A stretch of 5,181 bases of DNA from contig DAOTTO010000393.1 in NCBI GenBank assembly GCA_034437895.1, forward strand, positions 1 through 5,181, written 5' to 3'. Shown one piece after another: positions 1 to 5,181 of this stretch. The DNA comes from JANRLJ01 sp034437895. Lineage in GTDB: Bacteria > Chloroflexota > Anaerolineae > Aggregatilineales > Phototrophicaceae. Position 1 is the stretch's first letter. Every line of letters starts with the position of its first letter. Below the pieces are notes generated by a model. The model was not told the DNA's origin. It did not search any database and was given only the letters and a program-made list of their open reading frames with translations. Made by a program: the position numbers and the translations under genes.

Positions 1-1359
1 AAAGACATCCTCGTCTGCTGGGAAGGCGTGAAAGACGCTGCCAAACCGCGCATCCATACCTTCCTCGGCACATCCGACTATCATCTCAATTACATTACCA
101 AGACAACTCGTGCTGAAGCAATCGAAATCATCCGTAAAGCCGTCACCTTGGCGAAAAGCCTGTGCGACGATGTGGAGTTTAGCCCGATGGATGCCGGACG
201 CAGCGATCCGGCGTTTTTGGTGGAAGTCTGCGCGGTAGCGGTGCAGTGCGGTGCGACAACGCTCAATATCCCCGACACTGTAGGTTATGTTACGCCGGAA
301 GAATGGCGCGAAACGATTGCGAACTTAATCGCAGAAACACCCGGCGCGGGGCCGGGCAGCGGCGTGATTTGGTCGGTTCACTGCCATAATGATCTTGGCT
401 TGGCGACGGCGAACACGCTGGCAGGTGTCCTCGGCGGCGCACGACAGGTCGAAGTCACGATTAACGGCATTGGTGAACGTGCCGGAAACACCAGTTTGGA
501 AGAAGTCGTTATGGCGCTGCATACGCGTCCGCAGTTTTATGGACTGAATACCAACATCAATTCGCGGGAAATCGTCAAGACTAGCCGCATGGTGAGCAAC
601 TATACAGGCATGTATGTGCAGGCGAACAAGGCCATCGTCGGCGCGAATGCCTTTGCTCATGAAGCAGGTATTCATCAGGATGGGATGCTCAAACATGCCA
701 GCACGTTTGAGATTATGACCCCGGAGACTGTCGGACTGTCGCAGAGTAAGCTGGTATTAGGTAAGCACAGTGGTCGTCATGCGCTCAAAGTGCGCCTTTC
801 GGAACTCGGCTATAACGTCGAAGGCGACGCGCTGAATCAGCTTTTTGCCCGTTTTAAAGAATTGGCCGATGCCAAGAAAAATGTGACAGATGCTGATCTT
901 GAAGCGCTTATGGCGGATGAATTCAACAAGCCGGAAGAAATTTTTAGCATGGATGATATTCAGGTCACATGTGGCACGATGGGAATGCCGACGGCGACTG
1001 TCAAAATGCACCGGGCAGGCAGCGGCGAGGCGTTTATTCATGCCGCAGTCGGGACGGGGCCAGTGGATGCGTCTTATAAGGCGATTGATGCCATTACTAA
1101 TGCGCCTAACGTGCTGGTTGAATATGCCGTCCATAGTGTCACGGAAGGTATTGATGCGCTTGGCGAAGTGACTGTGCGAATCCAGCATCCCGAAACGGGG
1201 CGCTCCTTCGGCGGTTACGGCGCGGATAGTGATATTGTCGTTGCCAGCGTGAAGGCTTATCTGGCAGCGGTGAATCGCATGTTGGCGCTGCTCGGATTAG
1301 ATGGCGTTCAGGCTGAAGGCGAAGCGGCGACGGTCAACATGAAATCGGAAGCAAAGTGA
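1..1359 (+). CDS. leuA: 2-isopropylmalate synthase, 3' part (N-terminus outside window)
   Basis: First committed step of leucine synthesis: acetyl-CoA plus 2-oxoisovalerate gives 2-isopropylmalate, in the cytoplasm. The frame is open from base 1 and ends at TGA 1357-1359, giving 452 visible codons. The sequence before the internal GTG at 28 still matches the family (DILVCWEGVKDAAKPRIHTF), so 28 is not the start; by comparison with E. coli LeuA (about 523 aa) roughly 80-100 residues are missing, including the DGxQ metal/catalytic motif. Counting codons from base 1: DDVEFSPMDAGRSD at 56-69, the metal-binding HCHND at 127-131 with GERAGN at 158-163 (His129 to Asn163 is 34 residues, as in the family), and HEAGIHQDG at 220-228. 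The leucine-sensing C-terminal domain begins near codon 318 and includes a GTGPVDA motif. It is therefore the long, probably leucine-feedback-inhibited form. The C-terminal domain and the HQDG signature favour LeuA over homocitrate synthase. It lies upstream of leuCD, in the same direction. Confidence 0.95.
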   Translation, partial: KDILVCWEGVKDAAKPRIHTFLGTSDYHLNYITKTTRAEAIEIIRKAVTLAKSLCDDVEFSPMDAGRSDPAFLVEVCAVAVQCGATTLNIPDTVGYVTPEEWRETIANLIAETPGAGPGSGVIWSVHCHNDLGLATANTLAGVLGGARQVEVTINGIGERAGNTSLEEVVMALHTRPQFYGLNTNINSREIVKTSRMVSNYTGMYVQANKAIVGANAFAHEAGIHQDGMLKHASTFEIMTPETVGLSQSKLVLGKHSGRHALKVRLSELGYNVEGDALNQLFARFKELADAKKNVTDADLEALMADEFNKPEEIFSMDDIQVTCGTMGMPTATVKMHRAGSGEAFIHAAVGTGPVDASYKAIDAITNAPNVLVEYAVHSVTEGIDALGEVTVRIQHPETGRSFGGYGADSDIVVASVKAYLAAVNRMLALLGLDGVQAEGEAATVNMKSEAK

Positions 1360-1362
1360 TTT

Positions 1363-1435
1363 AGCCGCAAAGCCGCGTAGAACGTAAAGCAACTTAAACA
1401 AAAATCAGGAAAACATCTTTGCGCCTATCCGTGAA
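1363..1435. repeat. Degenerate intergenic inverted repeat, unit A
   Basis: Starts only a few bases after the leuA stop. The left part (GCCGCAAAGCCGC, then AACGTAAAG to 1389) faces CTTTGCGCCT at 1417-1426. The only clean pairing is 1383-1389 with 1417-1423, seven pairs with one G-U and a 27-base loop. It looks like a decayed copy of the same CAAAG/CTTTG-type repeat found at 1462-1518 and 3690-3769. No T-run follows, so it is not a convincing terminator. The repeat identity is an inference from shared short words. Confidence 0.4.
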
Positions 1436-1461
1436 TTTGAGAAAGAAAACAGAAAAAGATT

Positions 1462-1518
1462 AACCACAAAGGACACAAAGATCACAGTAAATTAAAACTC
1501 TTGGTGTTCTTGGCGGTT
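1462..1518. repeat. Intergenic imperfect inverted repeat, unit B
   Basis: Two 19-base arms, AACCACAAAGGACACAAAG at 1462-1480 and CTTGGTGTTCTTGGCGGTT at 1500-1518, are reverse complements at 15 of 19 positions, with one further G-U pair, around a 19-base AT-rich loop. Each arm also has an internal near-period of 9-10 bases (CACAAAGGA/CACAAAGAT). This matches the look of a widespread intergenic repeat type in environmental bacteria, from memory and not from a search. The mismatches suggest an old copy. As RNA it could fold between leuA and leuC, but no U-tract follows the right arm. Confidence 0.65.
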
Positions 1519-1567
1519 CAACTCATTCAACTTGCTCTCTTGAATCTAGGTCTGTAATTTGAGCGTC

Positions 1568-1596
1568 TTTACATTGAAATTTGTCCAATCTATGTT
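1568..1596 (+). promoter_or_regulatory. Possible sigma70-type promoter before leuC
   Basis: TTTACA (1568-1573) and TATGTT (1591-1596) are separated by 17 bases and resemble -35 and -10 boxes (5/6 and 4/6 matches). Transcription would start near 1603, only about ten bases before the leuC ATG at 1614, which leaves almost no leader. That counts against it unless the message is nearly leaderless. It is a chance-level match in an AT-rich spacer and is listed only because the 254-bp gap leaves room for separate transcription of leuCD. No leucine-rich leader peptide, T-box or other attenuator was seen. Confidence 0.2.
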
Positions 1597-1613
1597 AAGT
1601 CTGGAAACGATTG

Positions 1614-3071
1614 ATGAGTAATCACACCCCTAAAACATTGTTCGAGAAAGTTTGGGAAAGCCATCTGGTAAAACCACAGACGGCAGAAACTCCCGCCGTA
1701 CTCTATATTGATCTGCACCTTGTCCATGAGGTCACATCACCACAAGCCTTTACGGTGCTGCGTGAACGCGGTTTAAAAGTCCGCCGTCCAGATAAAACCT
1801 TAGCGACGATGGATCACAGCACGCCTACGACCCCACGCGGTCTCGACGGAATCATCCCTGTTACCGATTCGCAAGCGGCATTCCAGCTTGATTTTCTCAC
1901 GCGGAATTGTGCTGAATTTGGCATTCCGTTGTATGCGCTCGGCACAGAAAATCAGGGAATCGTCCATGTGATTGGCCCCGAACAAGGCTTAACCCAGCCG
2001 GGTATGACCATCGTCTGCGGCGACAGCCACACCAGCACACACGGCGCATTCGGCGCATTAGCTTTCGGCATTGGCACGAGCGAAGTCGGGCATGTGCTGG
2101 CGACGCAAACGCTGCTGCAAAGCCAACCCAAAACGATGGCTATCCGCGTGGATGGGCGGCTTTCGAGCGGTGTGACCGCGAAGGACATCATCCTCGCCAT
2201 TATCGCCAAAATCGGCGTGGGCGGCGGCACGGGTTACGTGCTGGAGTATATGGGCGAGGCGATTCGTGCCTTGAGCATGGAAGGCCGCATGACGATTTGC
2301 AATATGTCCATCGAAGGCGGCGCACGGGCGGGTATGGTTGCGCCGGATGACACCACCTTTGATTATATTGCTGGACGTAAATATGCTCCGCAAGGCGCGG
2401 ATTGGGATGCGGCAGTCGCAAAATGGCGTACTTTGCCTAGTGATGAAGGCGCGACGTTTGATGAAACCATCGTCCTTGAGGCAGATGACCTCACCCCGAT
2501 GATTACCTACGGCACGAATCCCGGTATGGGTATGAAGATCATTGATCGTGTTCCTGATCCCGATAAGATGGGCGATGTGAGCCAAAAAGTCGCGCTGGAT
2601 AAAGCACTGCGGTATATGGATTTGCAACCGGGGCAGAGTTTGCTCGGTAAGGCTGTGAATGTCGTCTTTGTCGGGAGCTGCACCAATTCGCGCATTAGCG
2701 ATTTGCGCGAAGCTGCCAAGATGATCGAAGGGCGCAAAGTTGCCGATAGTGTGCGTATGATGGTCGTGCCGGGTTCGCAGAAAGTGAAAGCGCAGGCCGA
2801 GCGCGAAGGGCTGCACGAAATCTTCAAAGCGGCAGGCGCAGAATGGCGCGAGGCAGGCTGCTCGATGTGCATTGCGATGAATGGCGATCAACTGCAACCG
2901 GGCGAATATGCCGTCAGCACTAGCAACCGCAACTTTGAAGGACGGCAAGGTAAAGGCGGACGTACCTTCCTTGCCAGTCCACTTACAGCAGTCGCAACAG
3001 CCGTTAACGGCGTGATTACCGACCCGCGTGAAATGTACGCTGAAAGTCAAGCATTGGAGGCCGCAACGTAA
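1614..3071 (+). CDS. leuC: 3-isopropylmalate dehydratase, large subunit
   Basis: Large, iron-sulfur subunit of isopropylmalate isomerase, which with LeuD converts 2- to 3-isopropylmalate; the same enzyme can handle citramalate. It has 485 residues from ATG 1614, a little longer than E. coli LeuC (about 466). The start is supported by the family-typical KTLFEKVW soon after it and by a weak GGAAA at 1603-1607; the TTG at 1611 directly before it is a poorer choice. Visible signatures are MDHSTPT (66-72), GDSHTSTHGAFG (136-147), and the three 4Fe-4S ligands Cys356 (in GSCTNSR), Cys416 and Cys419 (in CSMC). The 60- and 3-residue spacing of these cysteines is that of E. coli LeuC as I recall it. 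A GRQGKGGRTFLASP segment lies near the C-terminus. It is the bacterial LeuC type rather than aconitase, which would be a single fused chain. The stop codon overlaps the leuD start by one base. Confidence 0.97.
   Translation: MSNHTPKTLFEKVWESHLVKPQTAETPAVLYIDLHLVHEVTSPQAFTVLRERGLKVRRPDKTLATMDHSTPTTPRGLDGIIPVTDSQAAFQLDFLTRNCAEFGIPLYALGTENQGIVHVIGPEQGLTQPGMTIVCGDSHTSTHGAFGALAFGIGTSEVGHVLATQTLLQSQPKTMAIRVDGRLSSGVTAKDIILAIIAKIGVGGGTGYVLEYMGEAIRALSMEGRMTICNMSIEGGARAGMVAPDDTTFDYIAGRKYAPQGADWDAAVAKWRTLPSDEGATFDETIVLEADDLTPMITYGTNPGMGMKIIDRVPDPDKMGDVSQKVALDKALRYMDLQPGQSLLGKAVNVVFVGSCTNSRISDLREAAKMIEGRKVADSVRMMVVPGSQKVKAQAEREGLHEIFKAAGAEWREAGCSMCIAMNGDQLQPGEYAVSTSNRNFEGRQGKGGRTFLASPLTAVATAVNGVITDPREMYAESQALEAAT
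3056..3060 (+). promoter_or_regulatory. Shine-Dalgarno site for leuD inside the end of leuC
   Basis: GGAGG lies within the last leuC codons, ten bases before the leuD ATG at 3071. It fixes the leuD start and, with the TAATG stop-start overlap at 3069-3073, points to coupled translation of the two isomerase subunits. It is the clearest ribosome-binding site in the window. Confidence 0.8.
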
Positions 3072-3679
3072 TGGAACCCCTACAACCTTTTTCTGGACGG
3101 ATGGTTGCGCTGCCCAACAATGATATTGATACCGATCAGATCATTCCGGCGCGTTACCTTAAAGTGACGGATAAAAACGGCTTGGGCGAAGCCTGCTTCT
3201 CCGATTGGCGCTATAACGCGGATGGATCGCCCAAGCCGGAATTTCCGCTGAATAAGCCGGAGCATAAAGGCGCGGCGGTGCTGATTGGCGGACACAATTT
3301 TGGCTGTGGCAGTTCGCGTGAACATGCGCCTTGGGCATTACTCGGAGCAGGTTTTCAAGCCGTTATCAGCACCTACTTTGCCGATATTTTCAATAACAAC
3401 GCGCTCAAAAATGGCCTGCTGCCGATTGTGGTGGATGAAGAAACCCATCAGCAGTTAATTAGCTTGGCTGAAGAAGACCCGACGACACAAATCACGGTTG
3501 ATCTCGCCAGCCAATCGATCACGCTGCCGGATGGGCGTAATGTCGAATTTCCGATTGATGGCTTTAGTAAATACTGCCTGCTCAATGGGGTCGATCAACT
3601 CGGCTTTTTAATCAGCTTAGATGCGGATACAGTGGACTATGAAGCGGCGCATCCCGCACGAGTCATGACGACTGCATGA
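3071..3679 (+). CDS. leuD: 3-isopropylmalate dehydratase, small subunit
   Basis: Small (swivel-domain) subunit that pairs with LeuC to form isopropylmalate isomerase. It has 202 residues, essentially the E. coli LeuD length (201), so it is complete. The N-terminus carries the family segment MVALPNNDIDTDQIIPARYL (11-30), and the substrate-loop motif GHNFGCGSSREHAPWAL lies at 74-90. This is the longer, proteobacterial-type LeuD; archaeal-type small subunits are nearer 160-170 residues. The start is set by the TAATG overlap with leuC and the GGAGG ten bases upstream. In this context it probably serves both the leucine branch (with LeuA) and the citramalate branch (with the downstream synthase); that dual use is inferred. 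The protein ends at TGA 3677-3679, and repeat DNA begins about ten bases later. Confidence 0.97.
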   Translation: MEPLQPFSGRMVALPNNDIDTDQIIPARYLKVTDKNGLGEACFSDWRYNADGSPKPEFPLNKPEHKGAAVLIGGHNFGCGSSREHAPWALLGAGFQAVISTYFADIFNNNALKNGLLPIVVDEETHQQLISLAEEDPTTQITVDLASQSITLPDGRNVEFPIDGFSKYCLLNGVDQLGFLISLDADTVDYEAAHPARVMTTA

Positions 3680-3689
3680 AACACATTTG

Positions 3690-3769
3690 AACTGCCAAGA
3701 CACCAAGCGCGACAAGAATTCTAGGTTAATTTCTTTGCGAATCGGTGCGTTCCTTGCGCCTTTGCGTTG
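3690..3769. repeat. Degenerate intergenic inverted repeat, unit C
   Basis: The left arm AACTGCCAAGACACCAAG (3690-3707) faces CTTTGCGAATCGGTGCGTTC (3733-3752) and CCTTGCGCCTTTGCGTTG (3752-3769), giving a CCAAG/CTTTGCG pattern on opposite strands with many mismatches (about 9 of 14 in the best gap-free alignment of the outer arms). CTTTGCG occurs twice on the right side (3733-3739 and 3760-3766) and once in the leuA-leuC gap (1417-1423), and TTGCGCCT is shared between the gaps (1419-1426 and 3754-3761). These shared words support a common repeat family. It fills most of the leuD-cimA spacer. No T-run makes it a terminator. Confidence 0.5.
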
Positions 3770-3778
3770 AATCTTTTC

Positions 3779-3809
3779 GCTAACAGCTAATTGCTAAAGG
3801 CTAATCGCT
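3779..3809 (+). repeat. Heptanucleotide tandem repeat (GCTAANN) before cimA
   Basis: GCTAA recurs exactly every seven bases at 3779, 3786, 3793 and 3800, followed by a partial GCT at 3807. The units are GCTAACA, GCTAATT, GCTAAAG, GCTAATC, GCT: five fixed positions and two variable ones. The array stops two bases before the cimA start codon. The third unit supplies AAAGG (3796-3800), the only plausible Shine-Dalgarno site for cimA, eleven bases from the ATG. A gain or loss of one unit could therefore move or remove that site; this regulatory idea is inference. Confidence 0.8.
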
Positions 3810-3811
3810 CT

Positions 3812-5181
3812 ATGCAGATTGCAATCTATGACACGACGCTCCGCGATGGCACCCAGCGCGAAAATATATCGCTCTCTGTAGCGGATAAATTGAAAATCAC
3901 CCAACTGCTGGATGATCTCGGCGTGGCCTATATCGAAGGCGGTTGGCCTGGCTCGAATCCGAAGGATGCGGCTTATTTCGACGCGGTAAAAACATTGACG
4001 CTCAAACATGCGCGAATCGCCGCGTTTGGCTCAACCTGCCGTAAAGAGGCCGACCCCGCAACCGATCCGAATATTATGGCGCTGGTCGAGGCACAAACGC
4101 CCGTTGTCACTGTCGTTGGCAAAACCTCGATGCTGCACGTCACCGAAGTGCTGCAAACCACGCCGGATGAAAATATCCGCATGATCCGGGAGAGTGTGCG
4201 CTATCTCAAAAGTCTGGGTAAGGAAGTCATCTACGACGCGGAACACTGCTTCGATGGCGCGAAGCTCGATTTTGAATACGCGCTGGATACGATCAAAGCG
4301 GCGGCGGATGCGGGGGCGGATTGTGTTGTCCTCTGCGATACTAACGGCGGTTCGCTCCCTTGGGAAGTGGCGCGTTTGGTGAATACTGTGCGTGAGGCGT
4401 TCCCCAATTTGGCGCTCGGAATCCATACCCATAATGACGGTGAACTGGCGGTTGCCAATACGTTAGCGGCGGTACAAGCCGGAGCGGTGCAAGTGCAAGG
4501 GACGGTCAATGGGTATGGGGAACGCTGCGGCAATGCCAATTTATGCAGCATCATTCCTGACCTCGAACTGAAGATGGGCTATCGCTGTTTGCCGGAAGGC
4601 GGATTAGCCCATTTAACGAGACTTTCTTGGACAGTTGCCGAAATCGCCAACCTTGCACCGGACGATCATCTGGCGTATGTCGGCAAAAGCGCCTTCGCCC
4701 ATAAAGGCGGCATCCACGTCGCGGCGATTCGTCGCAATGTCGATAGCTATCAGCATATCAATCCGGCTTTGATCGGCAACGAAATGCGAATCCTCGTTTC
4801 TGACCTTTCTGGTCAGGGCAATCTTTTAAGCAAGGCGGAAGAATTTGGCCTCGATATTTCTAAAGCTGCCGCGCTAAAGGTTTTGCAGGAAATTAAAGAA
4901 TTGGAAAATGCTGGCTTCGTGTTTGAAGGGGCGGAAGCGTCGGTAGGGATTCGTTTGCACCGCGCCCAACCGGATTATCAGCCGATTTTCACCTTGATTG
5001 ATTTTACGGTGCTGGTTGAGGAACGGCGGGATCGCGGGTCGCTTTCTGAGGCGATGGTCAAAATTGAAGTCGATGGCGACATTATGCACACCGCCGCTGA
5101 AGGGAATGGCCCGGTCAATGCGCTCGATCTAGCTTTGCGGAAGGCGCTTGTCCCCAAATATCCGCAGCTTGCCGATTTTCA
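3812..5181 (+). CDS. cimA: Citramalate synthase, 5' part (C-terminus outside window)
   Basis: Likely condenses pyruvate and acetyl-CoA to (R)-citramalate, the entry to threonine-independent isoleucine synthesis. The frame runs from ATG 3812 to the window end (456 full codons). Family members are somewhat over 500 residues, so perhaps 60-80 are missing. Residues visible: YDTTLRDGTQRE (6-17, catalytic Arg11 and metal-binding Asp12), YIEGGWPGSNPKD (about 41-53), CDTNGGSLP (175-183), metal-binding HTHND (205-209), GERCGNANL (236-244; His207 to Asn241 is 34 residues, as in the upstream LeuA), HKGGIHVAA (297-305), and from about 370 the start of the LeuA-type regulatory domain with GNGPVNA. EGGWPGSNPKD and CDTNGG are typical of the citramalate synthase family (TIGR00977-like) and differ from LeuA. 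Homocitrate synthase or a second LeuA is the main alternative. AAAGG at 3796-3800 may be the ribosome-binding site. Confidence 0.9.
   Translation, partial: MQIAIYDTTLRDGTQRENISLSVADKLKITQLLDDLGVAYIEGGWPGSNPKDAAYFDAVKTLTLKHARIAAFGSTCRKEADPATDPNIMALVEAQTPVVTVVGKTSMLHVTEVLQTTPDENIRMIRESVRYLKSLGKEVIYDAEHCFDGAKLDFEYALDTIKAAADAGADCVVLCDTNGGSLPWEVARLVNTVREAFPNLALGIHTHNDGELAVANTLAAVQAGAVQVQGTVNGYGERCGNANLCSIIPDLELKMGYRCLPEGGLAHLTRLSWTVAEIANLAPDDHLAYVGKSAFAHKGGIHVAAIRRNVDSYQHINPALIGNEMRILVSDLSGQGNLLSKAEEFGLDISKAAALKVLQEIKELENAGFVFEGAEASVGIRLHRAQPDYQPIFTLIDFTVLVEERRDRGSLSEAMVKIEVDGDIMHTAAEGNGPVNALDLALRKALVPKYPQLADF

Noticed and set aside
28..30. GTG at 28 as the start of the first gene
   Set aside because: The codons before it are in frame and continue the LeuA family sequence (DILVCWEG), and the protein would lack its first catalytic motif. 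It is an internal valine codon.
1462..1518. Intrinsic terminator after leuA
   Set aside because: The hairpin is long, mismatched and A/T-rich in the loop, and no run of T follows the right arm; a repeat element explains it better.
1611..1613. TTG as the leuC start
   Set aside because: It directly precedes an ATG, would lie only three bases from the GGAAA, and adds one residue without family support; ATG at 1614 is simpler.
1360..1613. T-box, leucine attenuator or leader peptide in the leuA-leuC gap
   Set aside because: No short frame with a run of leucine codons and no recognisable T-box sequence is present; the spacer is explained by repeats and AT-rich filler.
2058..3050. Long open frame on the minus strand (330 codons) opposite leuC
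   Set aside because: It lies wholly antisense to a strongly conserved gene, its translation shows no recognisable family, and it follows from the codon bias of leuC. The same holds for the shorter minus-strand frames opposite leuA, leuD and cimA.
3779..3809. CRISPR array
   Set aside because: The units are only seven bases long with two variable positions and no spacers; it is a simple tandem repeat.
4194..4382. Small + strand frame of 62 codons inside cimA
   Set aside because: It is out of frame with the cimA coding sequence, which carries CDTNGG and other family motifs across the same bases; the small product is not recognisable.

Overview
The window is a stretch of branched-chain amino-acid biosynthesis genes, all on the + strand: the 3' part of leuA (2-isopropylmalate synthase), complete leuC and leuD (the two subunits of isopropylmalate isomerase), and the 5' part of a second, paralogous synthase, best called cimA ((R)-citramalate synthase). 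Both outer genes run off the window. Almost all of the sequence is coding. The only gaps are about 254 bp (leuA-leuC) and 132 bp (leuD-cimA).

The genes make biochemical sense together. LeuA condenses 2-oxoisovalerate with acetyl-CoA, and CimA condenses pyruvate with acetyl-CoA. The LeuC/LeuD isomerase can act on both products, isopropylmalate towards leucine and citramalate towards 2-oxobutyrate and isoleucine. The set therefore suggests leucine synthesis plus a threonine-independent isoleucine route sharing one isomerase. The next enzyme, LeuB (3-isopropylmalate dehydrogenase), is not in the window and must lie elsewhere or beyond an edge. leuC and leuD overlap by one base (TAATG) and are surely co-translated.

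The two gaps are the less ordinary part. Both carry degenerate repeat DNA of the AACCACAAAGGACACAAAG / CTTTGCG type, arranged as imperfect inverted repeats. The gap before cimA also ends in a strict 7-bp periodic array (GCTAANN, four copies and a partial fifth) that contains the likely cimA ribosome-binding site. Such intergenic repeats are known from many environmental bacteria; whether this family has a function is not known to me.

The organism is a bacterium with mid-range GC coding sequence and more AT-rich spacers. The gene order, the citramalate synthase type and the spacer repeats would fit a Chloroflexota-like (for example Anaerolineae) or similar environmental lineage, but this is a weak inference from memory and not shown by the sequence. 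I see no RNA gene, CRISPR array, transposase or phage gene, and no evidence of a new biological system. The genes themselves are ordinary core metabolism.
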